Shown here: positions 1-6,352 of the stretch, piece by piece | How the letters are laid out: the number at the start of each line of letters is the position of its first letter | Numbering within the stretch: the first letter of the stretch is position 1 | Assembly (NCBI GenBank): GCA_022452125.1 | Contig: JAKURJ010000086.1 | Location: 1-6,779 of the forward strand | Source of the DNA: Candidatus Poseidoniaceae archaeon | Lineage (GTDB): Archaea; Thermoplasmatota; Poseidoniia; Poseidoniales; Poseidoniaceae | Reading direction: 5' to 3' | DNA length: 6,779 nt | Program-made: the position numbers and the translations under genes | The notes under the pieces: generated by a model | Databases searched by the model: none | Seen by the model: only the letters and a program-made list of their open reading frames with translations | What the model was told of the DNA's origin: nothing

Positions 1-778
1 TGTTTCCACCAAGGATTGGGTTATCAGGGTCGTTTGCATCCATGTTCTCTCTAGCGATGAACGCAGATCCAGATGCATGAGCTAAGACCTTGACATTTCG
101 AGAAGTATCTTCATTGTCCAAAACTTGTATTGCTGTTGGGCGGTGGAATAGAACAGGAAGTGCACAATCGCTGTATTTTGAACTGTCTTGCAGAGATTCT
201 GCACTGCAGTAAGGGCGACGCTCAAATTGGTCGTCCCAGACCTTGTTAACCCCAGCAACTGCCCACAGCTTGCGAGAATCCGCAGGTTCCGCTTCACCGG
301 TTTGACTTGCTACTTCGTAGTATCTGTTGGGGTCTACAACCGGTGCATCGAAGAACTTCACATCGAACTTGTCAGCAACTGTCTGAGCGTTTGTTGAATT
401 AGCTGCAATAATTACCTTGCCACCTCTCTCAGTAACAAACTCATGAAGAGCTTCTGCTTCTGCGTTATCGAATGGTTTCTCAGGAGCAGCAATCACCAGC
501 ATGGTGCGGTGGGGTTCTCTCCAATCATTTACCAACATAGGAGTTGACATTGTATTAGCAATGACATAATCCATACCATCATCGCCCAGAGAACTACGCA
601 TAGATGATACTTGTTGGTACTGAACATTTTGTTCCTCATCTGTAACATATGCAGAATAAACAGTAGTTTTGTTCGCAGAGGTGGCTACGATTACTGTTGT
701 TGAAAGCAACATTGCGACGATGAATCCAATCAGGAGCCAAGTTTCTAACTTGATTCCCGATGTATCATCTCCAGCCAT
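1..778 (-). CDS. DUF4350-like membrane-anchored protein, 3' end missing
   Basis: This reading frame is open from an ATG at 778 to the left window edge, giving 259 codons with no stop, so the C-terminus lies outside. The protein starts MAGDDTSGIK and has one hydrophobic helix at about residues 12-33, probably an N-terminal membrane anchor. A region at about 92-150 reads as a DUF4350/GATase-like alpha/beta fold: the strand TMLVIAAPE, the helix AEAEALHEFVTERGG, then the strand KVIIAAN. Two cysteines (191 and 205) follow and could pair if this part is extracytoplasmic. The start is well supported: GAGGTG lies six bases upstream. DUF4350 proteins often occur near MoxR ATPase and DUF58 genes, which may lie beyond the edge. 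The family has no established biochemical activity and none is claimed here. The gene is separated from the hydroxylase cluster by 145 bases with its own promoter candidate, so it is probably a separate unit. Coding status is confident; the family name is moderately so. Confidence 0.8.
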   Translation of the reverse strand, partial: MAGDDTSGIKLETWLLIGFIVAMLLSTTVIVATSANKTTVYSAYVTDEEQNVQYQQVSSMRSSLGDDGMDYVIANTMSTPMLVNDWREPHRTMLVIAAPEKPFDNAEAEALHEFVTERGGKVIIAANSTNAQTVADKFDVKFFDAPVVDPNRYYEVASQTGEAEPADSRKLWAVAGVNKVWDDQFERRPYCSAESLQDSSKYSDCALPVLFHRPTAIQVLDNEDTSRNVKVLAHASGSAFIARENMDANDPDNPILGGN

Positions 779-784
779 TCCTTG

Positions 785-790
785 CACCTC
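785..790 (-). promoter_or_regulatory. Shine-Dalgarno site of the DUF4350-like gene
   Basis: GAGGTG on the minus strand ends six bases before the ATG at 778. It fits the archaeal anti-Shine-Dalgarno sequence well and fixes the start of this gene. Confidence 0.75.
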
Positions 791-816
791 AAAAAACGGC
801 TACGGGTAAACGTAGC
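791..816 (-). terminator. Hairpin plus U6 tract ahead of the DUF4350-like gene
   Basis: On the minus strand GCTACG (816-811) and CGTAGC (804-799) form a perfect six-pair stem with a six-base loop. Two bases follow, then TTTTTT (796-791). This has the form of an intrinsic terminator, and archaeal termination also favours U-runs. It lies 108 bases past the stop of the secreted-protein gene, so it could end the hydroxylase transcript. However, the U-run directly abuts the Shine-Dalgarno site of the next gene and lies downstream of that gene's TATA candidate, so it could instead be a leader structure. The stem is short and the call is tentative. Confidence 0.4.
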
Positions 817-840
817 AGTTTTCCCAACTCCAACCCACTC

Positions 841-847
841 ATATAGA
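841..847 (-). promoter_or_regulatory. TATA-box candidate for the DUF4350-like gene
   Basis: The minus strand reads CGATAATCTATATGAG, with TCTATAT as the TATA-like core preceded by a purine-rich stretch that could serve as BRE. The usual spacing of about 25 bases would put transcription start near 818. That gives a leader of about 40 bases whose first bases form the hairpin at 816-799. Assigned by eye only. Confidence 0.4.
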
Positions 848-888
848 TTATCGTAGGTTGAGTTGTCAAATTGTACGAGTATCAACTA

Positions 889-907
889 GAATGAAGTAAT
901 ATCATTC
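889..907 (-). repeat. Small inverted repeat after the secreted-protein gene
   Basis: GAATGA (889-894) and TCATTC (902-907) form a six-pair stem with a seven-base loop. It begins 17 bases after the stop of the secreted-protein gene in the direction of transcription. No U-run follows it, so it is more likely 3'-UTR structure than a terminator, or it may be chance in AT-rich sequence. Confidence 0.25.
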
Positions 908-923
908 CCGGAAAATGTAAGGT

Positions 924-1904
924 TTATTGCCACTCGCGACGGAAAAATGCAGATAATAACACAGTAATTATACACATTAGTGAAGAAATCGCAGGCAAAC
1001 TAGAGGATTCCGATTGCAAACCTGATGAATCTGAAGATTCAGTTTCCTCTAATTCTGCATTCTCTTCCTTGATATCGATAGCCTCTACATTGAACTTCAA
1101 AGTTTCAGAGTATGTCTTCCCATCTCCTTCACTCACAACTGAGAAAACAAGGTCACATTTCTTTTCAGGGTGGCTTGATGAAGCTATCAATTCTATTTCA
1201 GCCCACCATTCTCCGTTTGTTTCCTCGTTAGTGTTCAATTTACTCTCACCTTCGAGGACTTTGGATTCCATTTGTGGGCATCCTCTGAACGAAACACTGG
1301 GGTTTCTTATCGAGTCTATGGAGTTCCCTTTATTGCGAATTTTTACTTCGACAAATTCACTAGTTCCAGATTTAATATCATCTGCCATATTCCAGTTATC
1401 TGTTGCTGCAAATTCGATTTCAAGAGAGTAGACTGGAGTAAACCTAAGGTTTTGATCAATGGTTTTGGAACCATCACCTGCTTGACCTGCTACAATCAAA
1501 TCAGATATTACTAACTCCAAAGAAAAGACTTCACTGGTTGGGCAAGGTTCTCCTAAATCCCCATACCCATTTCCTGAAATTTTAATCTCGAATGTCTCGT
1601 TTGTGTTAGCGCCGACGTTCACTTTACTCTCAGAGTCTATTGAGAATGAACCCTCATCGCATCCAGATGGATACGTCATCTCTACTTCTATGTCGTAATC
1701 AGATGGTAGCGGCCTAGTGTTGTCAATCCAAAACTTCAGTTTGGTTTCAAATTGCAATGTGCCATCCAAATCCATCATGACTTCATCTTCTTCAACTTCC
1801 CATCCGATGTTCCATCCAGGATTGCTAACATCTGGCAATTGAGCACTGGCAACAGGGAGAAGCATTGCCAAGAATAAAATCGAGACCAAGAATTTCTTCA
1901 TCAT
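924..1904 (-). CDS. Secreted, C-terminally anchored two-domain protein
   Basis: The 326-residue product has a clear signal peptide: basic MMKK, a hydrophobic stretch, then VASA with likely cleavage before Q22. The mature part looks like two beta-sandwich domains of the archaeal Ig/CARDB-like style. Domain 1 covers about residues 40-160 with C82 and C121; domain 2 covers about 161-275 with C209 and C250. The near-equal Cys spacing (39 and 41) and similar strand patterns suggest an internal duplication with one disulfide per domain. A Glu/Ser-rich linker (about 278-302) leads to LPAISS, a hydrophobic helix (about 306-321) and a basic end (RREWQ). This resembles archaeal surface-anchoring signals, though no canonical PGF motif is present. 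The start ATG overlaps the FAD-subunit stop by one base (TAATG), with GAGG five bases upstream; the adjacent second ATG is an equally possible start. Co-expression with the hydroxylase is therefore likely. Its role is unknown; binding or surface display are guesses. Confidence 0.85.
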   Translation of the reverse strand: MMKKFLVSILFLAMLLPVASAQLPDVSNPGWNIGWEVEEDEVMMDLDGTLQFETKLKFWIDNTRPLPSDYDIEVEMTYPSGCDEGSFSIDSESKVNVGANTNETFEIKISGNGYGDLGEPCPTSEVFSLELVISDLIVAGQAGDGSKTIDQNLRFTPVYSLEIEFAATDNWNMADDIKSGTSEFVEVKIRNKGNSIDSIRNPSVSFRGCPQMESKVLEGESKLNTNEETNGEWWAEIELIASSSHPEKKCDLVFSVVSEGDGKTYSETLKFNVEAIDIKEENAELEETESSDSSGLQSESSSLPAISSLMCIITVLLSAFFRREWQ

Positions 1905-2848
1905 TATTCCTCACATGCTCTCTTGATTAGCACTTTTATCATGTTTCTTCGATATCTTGGAGGTAGTGAAGTATTGTTTACTGGTTTTGTTGAGTTGTAT
2001 ACTGCATCACAAATCGCTTTGACATCACCATTTGATTCTGCAACTTCTGTATCGTGTCTACGTGGAATGCTTTCCAATGCAGTAGTAGCAACTCTTAGAG
2101 TAGACCTGTCGCCTTTTCTCCACGCAGCAGCAGCTCCCGCTTCAGGGAAATCCCAAGTATCCCTTAGTCTGAGTTTTCGATAAGCTCCGGTCCAATCAGA
2201 TACATCATCTGGCAACGTTACTTTGAGCATGAACTCTCCTGGTTGCAAAACATTCCTTGTCATTCCATCTAACTGGTAGAAATCTGTGATTGGCATATCT
2301 CGCTCGCCATTAGGACCAATTAAGTGAACTCTTGCGTCCAATACCATCAGATTTGGCGCAATGTCGCCTTGGTAAGTTGCAACGCACAATTCATTTTGAT
2401 TCGGAATTACTCGACAATCGGCTCCAGTTCCACAATCACATTTGTGACACCAGTCAATGCTGCTACGCCATTCTTCGGTTTGATTGATCCAGAAACACCT
2501 TGTGTCGAGACACAAATTCCCGCCCAATGTTGCATTTCTTCTAATCAATGAAGATGCAACTTTGCTCGCTGCCTCAGAAATTAGAGGATGCACCTGATCG
2601 CTTTCTGAAATATCATGTAATCGCGCCATGCAACCGATTTCATTCATAGAAATCTGGGAAACTCCCTCGATACCAGATAGAGAAATCACGTGAGGTTTGC
2701 TATTGATGTGCCACTTGTAATTCGGAATCAAATCAGTTCCACCAGCAATCCAATCAAACTCATGTCCTGCTTCCAAAAGTTCAGCAGCAATTTTGCAGGC
2801 TTCTTCAACAGTACCCGGCCTGTGAAGCTCGAAAGGTGGCATTAGCAT
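1904..2848 (-). CDS. FAD subunit of HCR-like molybdenum hydroxylase, with extra 4Fe-4S loop
   Basis: This 314-residue protein is the medium (FAD) subunit of a xanthine dehydrogenase-family enzyme and carries electrons between FAD and the [2Fe-2S] subunit. The PCMH-type FAD fold shows the pyrophosphate-binding AGGTDL (35-40) and the second motif NATLGGN (105-111). A CO_deh_flav_C-type domain fills roughly 205-312. Between them, residues 113-155 hold a Cys-rich insertion with C113, C118, C134, C137, C139, C145 and C155. Known biology: 4-hydroxybenzoyl-CoA reductase beta subunits carry a [4Fe-4S] cluster in a loop at exactly this point, with the same context (CLDTRC, a WR pair, then YxGD). Typical CoxM or XDH FAD subunits lack it. 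Length suits the family. The ATG at 2848 overlaps the catalytic-subunit stop by one base (TGATG), with a G-rich GGGGGGTGA site just upstream. Family assignment is firm; HCR-like subtype is strongly suggested; the true substrate is unknown. Confidence 0.92.
   Translation of the reverse strand: MLMPPFELHRPGTVEEACKIAAELLEAGHEFDWIAGGTDLIPNYKWHINSKPHVISLSGIEGVSQISMNEIGCMARLHDISESDQVHPLISEAASKVASSLIRRNATLGGNLCLDTRCFWINQTEEWRSSIDWCHKCDCGTGADCRVIPNQNELCVATYQGDIAPNLMVLDARVHLIGPNGERDMPITDFYQLDGMTRNVLQPGEFMLKVTLPDDVSDWTGAYRKLRLRDTWDFPEAGAAAAWRKGDRSTLRVATTALESIPRRHDTEVAESNGDVKAICDAVYNSTKPVNNTSLPPRYRRNMIKVLIKRACEE
2384..2497 (-). other. Predicted 4Fe-4S binding loop in the FAD subunit
   Basis: These codons cover C118 to C155 of the FAD subunit. 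The likely ligands by position are C118, C134, C145 and C155, with gaps of 16, 11 and 10 residues. This is close to the four-Cys loop of 4-hydroxybenzoyl-CoA reductase, with a few extra residues between the second and third ligands. Those extra residues include two more cysteines (C137 and C139, in CHKCDCGTG). Ligand assignment is inferred from pattern only. Confidence 0.75.
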
Positions 2849-5652
2849 CAGTTTTCACCCCCCATGTGTCGCTGTTCTTGTTTGAGCCATGCTTTTCCTG
2901 CTAGCCCTAATTCTGCAAGTTGCTCTGGTTGCGGTTTGTCAGCAGACTTCCACCCTTCGACCTGATCTTCTAGAGGAATATCTGGATTGAATCCAAACAA
3001 TACTCCGTTCACATAGGCATTCGTATCTTCACTTCTTTGCCTCTTTTTGTCACGGATTTCATGTTCTGCAGCTCTCTTTGCCAGCTTTTCTTGTAACTCA
3101 GAGAAATCAAGTCTAGGAACTGGCAACTCTGATGGGTCATCGATACCTTCGACTTTCATCCTCTTAGCAATCGCTGCCCAAACCTTGTCAGGGGTTAATG
3201 GAAGGTCATTGATTCTGATTCCAATGGCATCGTAAACTGCGTTGACGACTGCTGGTAAGATCGGAAGAAGTGGTCCTTCTCCCGCTTCCTTAGCACCGAA
3301 TGGACCTTCTGGGTCACAGGATTCGATAATGATTGGAGTTACATTTGGCATTTCATGTACACTCGGAATCTTGTAATCTAACAAGTTTGCATTCTGAAGA
3401 TGGCCTGTTCTTCCATATACCATCTGTTCGGTCAGAACTTGCCCTAATCCCATGTGGCATGAACCGATAATCTGGCCTTCAACAGCCAGAGGATTCAGTG
3501 CCTTTCCACAATCGTGAGCAGCCCATACATCTGTACACTTTATCATTCCAGTTTCAACATCTACTTCCACTTCGGCAACATAGGCCGAGAATGAGTAAGC
3601 AGGTGCTAGGCCAGCAGCTGCGCCTTTGTGCACTCCACCCATTGGAGGCGAGCGATATGCTCCTGAGGAAATTAATGCGCCCTTGTCCTCCTGTGCTTTG
3701 TGTAGAGCTTCGAGGTAAGACATACCAATAGCAGGGTCGTGCTTGTAGTAAATACGTCTGTCATTTAGAACCAAGGTATCTGGGTGGTAACCTAAAGTAT
3801 CCCAAGCAGCATTGAGCAATTTTTCTTTGATTTCCAATGCTGCTCTGATTGCAGCATTTGCATTCATGAAAGTGACTCGAGAAGAGTATGAACCCAAGTC
3901 TACCGGGCTGGTATCGCTCTCATGGCTTCGAACATGAATCATCTCAATGGGCAGTGCAAGAACTTCGGCAACAACTTGTGCAACCGCTGTGGTAGAACCT
4001 TGTCCAATATCTGCTGCGCCTGTGTGTACTGTAACTCCTCCATCCATATCTATCTGAATGTGTACAGTTGCGTGCGGGAACTTGTTTGGGTCCCAATGAA
4101 TTGGTAATCCTGAACCAGAAATGAAGAATCCACAACCTATTCCGATTCCTTTTCCGAGTGGTAATTTCCTGAATTTGTTGTCCCAGTCACTTCCTTTTCG
4201 GACTTCTTGTAATGCTTGTCGCATCCCGTTTGAGGTAATTCTGAAACCAGAAATGGTTCTCGAGTGTGGAGGCAGAAGATTTGCTAGGCGCAGGTCGATT
4301 GGGTCGACCCCCAGTTGCTCAGACATATCGTCTAAGCCAACTTCAACAGCACATCTAGTGTTTACAGCACCGTGACCACGCATTGCTCCGCTTGCTGGTT
4401 TGTTTGTCCAAACCCTAGCACCTGTGTAGTGGAAGGATCCCAATTCATATGGCGCTGTTGCTAGAACTCCATTGTAATATGAAGTAACGTGGCCGAAAGA
4501 TGCGAAACCTCCTCCATCGATTAGTGCATCAATATCGAAGCCTGAAATTCTAGCTTCTTCATCTGCATACATCTGTACCTCAATGTGACTTGGGTGTCTT
4601 CCTCGGTTAACCCAGAAAACTTCCTCTCTATCGAATGTTATTCTTACTGGCTTTCCAGCCTTACGGGAAAGGATTGCAGCACACATTTCGTGCGGGAATG
4701 GGTCTGATTTACCTCCAAAACCTCCGCCGACAAATGTTCGAATGACATTGATTTGATGCATTGGCACGTCTAGTACCGTTGCTAAGGCTCTATGTGCATA
4801 ATGAGGCACCTGTTGCGGAGTGTAAAGTTGCAATCTTCCGTTCGAATCCCAATGTGCTACGACTGCGTGAGGTTCGGTAAAACCGTGATTAACACCCATG
4901 TATTTCCACTTGCCATGGTACATAGCATTCGGATTCTCCACCATTGACCTGTCACCGAATTCTTGGAAAACTCTCTTCTGAACGTTTGTGGTACCGACGT
5001 GATATTTTCCTCTCCAGTGAATAGGTTCATCAACATCCTCTAGTCCCTTTTTCATATCATGAATTGAGTCTAGGACTTCGTATTCTACTTCAATTAATGA
5101 TGCTGCTTCTCTCGCAGTTGCTTCGTCGACTGCAGCAACGCAGGCTACCAAATCTCCAACGTGTCTAACCTTCTCAACAGCCATTGCATGTTCGTCTTTA
5201 GTCACCGGTAGGACACCGAATTTGTTGGGTGCATCTTCCCCGGTAGCGACTGCAATAACGCCAGGCAAAGCTTCTGCTTTCGAAGTATCAATACTGACTA
5301 CCTTGGCGTAATGGTGTGGAGAGCGAACAATTCTGCCAATAATTTCGTTTGGTAGTCTGACATCGTCACCATACCATGCTTGTCCTGTGACTTTTGCATT
5401 AGCATCTACAAGTGGTATCGCCTTACCGACTGTTGTTCCTGTTCTAGCTCTATCGTGAATGTGAGCACCAGCAGGTTGCTTCTCATTTCCTCCTACCATT
5501 TCAGGGATGAAATCGAGGTCTCTTGGCTTCATTTCTGGCCTTGAACCACCCGAACCTGGTGGGCCGAAACTTTGCTTTCCAGCGACCCTTTTACCGTCTT
5601 TTCGGACTTCTCCCGAACCGCTTCCAGGCTGCTGTTTGTAACCTCCAGACAT
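2848..5652 (-). CDS. Molybdopterin catalytic subunit of HCR-like molybdenum hydroxylase
   Basis: This 934-residue protein holds the Mo cofactor and the active site. Residues 75-195 form the N-terminal aldehyde oxidase/xanthine dehydrogenase a/b-hammerhead domain (VGKAIPLVDANAKVTG onward). The Mo-binding part follows with TPQQVPH (278-284), GGGFGGK (309-315), GAMRGHG (422-428), GAADIGQGS (545-553) and GSYSSRVTF (587-595). FGAKEAGEG contains the expected catalytic Glu, E792. GAMRGHG sits where form I CO dehydrogenase has AYxCSFR, so this is not a CoxL of that class; the motifs fit the HCR-like branch. I chose the ATG at 5652 rather than the in-frame ATG at 5757 because GAGGGG lies just upstream and the earlier start would add 35 more residues to an already non-conserved N-terminus. 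Even so the protein is longer than the roughly 770-800 usual, with about 74 Gly/Ser/Lys-rich residues in front and about 106 polar residues behind (829-934). No Tat signal is visible, so it is presumably cytoplasmic. Confidence 0.92.
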   Translation of the reverse strand: MSGGYKQQPGSGSGEVRKDGKRVAGKQSFGPPGSGGSRPEMKPRDLDFIPEMVGGNEKQPAGAHIHDRARTGTTVGKAIPLVDANAKVTGQAWYGDDVRLPNEIIGRIVRSPHHYAKVVSIDTSKAEALPGVIAVATGEDAPNKFGVLPVTKDEHAMAVEKVRHVGDLVACVAAVDEATAREAASLIEVEYEVLDSIHDMKKGLEDVDEPIHWRGKYHVGTTNVQKRVFQEFGDRSMVENPNAMYHGKWKYMGVNHGFTEPHAVVAHWDSNGRLQLYTPQQVPHYAHRALATVLDVPMHQINVIRTFVGGGFGGKSDPFPHEMCAAILSRKAGKPVRITFDREEVFWVNRGRHPSHIEVQMYADEEARISGFDIDALIDGGGFASFGHVTSYYNGVLATAPYELGSFHYTGARVWTNKPASGAMRGHGAVNTRCAVEVGLDDMSEQLGVDPIDLRLANLLPPHSRTISGFRITSNGMRQALQEVRKGSDWDNKFRKLPLGKGIGIGCGFFISGSGLPIHWDPNKFPHATVHIQIDMDGGVTVHTGAADIGQGSTTAVAQVVAEVLALPIEMIHVRSHESDTSPVDLGSYSSRVTFMNANAAIRAALEIKEKLLNAAWDTLGYHPDTLVLNDRRIYYKHDPAIGMSYLEALHKAQEDKGALISSGAYRSPPMGGVHKGAAAGLAPAYSFSAYVAEVEVDVETGMIKCTDVWAAHDCGKALNPLAVEGQIIGSCHMGLGQVLTEQMVYGRTGHLQNANLLDYKIPSVHEMPNVTPIIIESCDPEGPFGAKEAGEGPLLPILPAVVNAVYDAIGIRINDLPLTPDKVWAAIAKRMKVEGIDDPSELPVPRLDFSELQEKLAKRAAEHEIRDKKRQRSEDTNAYVNGVLFGFNPDIPLEDQVEGWKSADKPQPEQLAELGLAGKAWLKQEQRHMGGEN

Positions 5653-6295
5653 GGTTTCCCCTCGCATGGCCCGGAGGCATTGTCGGTTCTTCTGGACCAC
5701 TCGGGTGAGGATCAGGATGGGCATCGCTGGCCGCTTGAGCAGACTCCGCTTCACCACGATGGATTGCTGCTGCCGCTTGAATCGATTCTATGATTTGCTG
5801 ATAACCAGTACATCTACACAGATTTCCTTCAATTGCACAAGCAATCTCCGCATCTGAAGGATTAGAATTTGTATTCAATAGCGCCTGAGAAGCAACTAGG
5901 AATCCAGGGGTACAGAAACCACACTGTGAACCTCCATGTTCTGCGAAACACTGCTGGATAGGTGCCAAGTGAGCGCCATCTGCAAGACCTTCAACTGTAG
6001 TAATGGATGAACCGTTAGCATCTTGTGCCATAGTCAAGCAAGAAAGGCGTGGTTGCCCGTCAATCATGACTGTACAGCATCCACAAGTGCCCATATCACA
6101 GCCTCGCTTCACGCCAAGACAACCTGTCTTGTCACGCAAGACATCTAGAAGAATTGCATTCGATGGAGCCAAGACCTCACGGACTTGTCCGTTAACTTCT
6201 GCAGACCACACTTCAGAAGTCGCCGCTGGAATCATAGAAACATACTCATCCCCAACCATATCTAACGCCAACTGTTCAGTGGGAGTATGAATCAC
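5591..6295 (-). CDS. [2Fe-2S] subunit of HCR-like molybdenum hydroxylase
   Basis: This is the small electron-transfer subunit, carrying two [2Fe-2S] clusters. The N-terminal plant-ferredoxin-type domain has C66-x4-C71-x2-C74-x11-C86; the C-terminal helical [2Fe-2S]-binding domain has C125-x2-C128-x31-C160-x-C162, ending CRCTGY. Both sets are complete. The conserved core ends near residue 178, yet the frame continues to 234 with a polar, Pro/Ala-rich tail and a basic end, so it exceeds the usual length of about 160. The last 62 bases overlap the catalytic-subunit gene. The first in-frame start is GTG at 6295; the in-frame upstream stop is at 6322. ATGs at 6259 (M13) and 6235 (M21) are plausible alternatives, because the conserved fold begins only near residue 29 and no well-spaced Shine-Dalgarno site supports 6295. 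It is the first gene of the small-large-medium cluster, the same order as hcrCAB. Confidence 0.9.
   Translation of the reverse strand: MIHTPTEQLALDMVGDEYVSMIPAATSEVWSAEVNGQVREVLAPSNAILLDVLRDKTGCLGVKRGCDMGTCGCCTVMIDGQPRLSCLTMAQDANGSSITTVEGLADGAHLAPIQQCFAEHGGSQCGFCTPGFLVASQALLNTNSNPSDAEIACAIEGNLCRCTGYQQIIESIQAAAAIHRGEAESAQAASDAHPDPHPSGPEEPTMPPGHARGNHVWRLQTAAWKRFGRSPKRR
5656..5663 (-). promoter_or_regulatory. Shine-Dalgarno site deciding the catalytic-subunit start
   Basis: The minus strand reads GCGAGGGGAAACCATG, placing a GAGG core seven bases before the ATG at 5652. The upstream in-frame ATGs at 5757 and 5667 have no comparable site, so initiation at 5652, inside the end of the small-subunit gene, is favoured. 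Confidence 0.65.
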
Positions 6296-6310
6296 CCTTT
6301 CAGCATTGGC

Positions 6311-6330
6311 ACTGAATAATCATTAATCAA
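6311..6330 (-). promoter_or_regulatory. Weak promoter candidate for the hydroxylase cluster
   Basis: The minus strand reads TTGATTAATGATTATTCAGT, an AT-rich stretch centred about 25-27 bases before the GTG at 6295. That distance would give a leaderless transcript, consistent with the lack of a clear Shine-Dalgarno site there. The match to an archaeal TATA box is poor, so this is only a suggestion. Confidence 0.3.
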
Positions 6331-6336
6331 TCTTGG

Positions 6337-6342
6337 AAAAAA
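6337..6342 (-). terminator. U6 tract after the membrane-protein gene
   Basis: TTTTTT on the minus strand begins 10 bases after the stop of the upstream membrane-protein gene. Archaeal RNA polymerase can terminate on U-runs without a hairpin, and none is evident here. If it works, the hydroxylase cluster is a separate transcription unit. Confidence 0.35.
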
Positions 6343-6352
6343 GGTATTGTTT

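Noticed and set aside
82..297. Minus-strand 71-codon frame near the left edge
   Set aside because: It is an alternative frame within the DUF4350-like gene, whose long frame, start site and membrane helix are far better supported.
1069..1431. Plus-strand open frame of 120 codons opposite the exported protein
   Set aside because: It is antisense to a gene with clear signal peptide, paired cysteines and anchor; composition is typical of a shadow frame.
5655..5661. G GGA AAC in the small-subunit frame, a form typical of -1 ribosomal slippage, just before the catalytic-subunit start
   Set aside because: A -1 shift enters the third frame and not the catalytic-subunit frame, which would need +1. 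The good Shine-Dalgarno site and ATG at 5652 explain translation more simply.
2848..5757. Catalytic subunit beginning at the ATG at 5757, giving 969 residues
   Set aside because: The additional 35 residues resemble nothing in the family, overlap the small-subunit gene further and lack a ribosome site, while the ATG at 5652 has GAGGGG upstream.
2848..6295. CO dehydrogenase (coxSLM) identity for the three-subunit enzyme
   Set aside because: The small-large-medium order also fits CO dehydrogenase, but the catalytic subunit has GAMRGHG rather than AYxCSFR, and the FAD subunit carries a Cys loop absent from CoxM.
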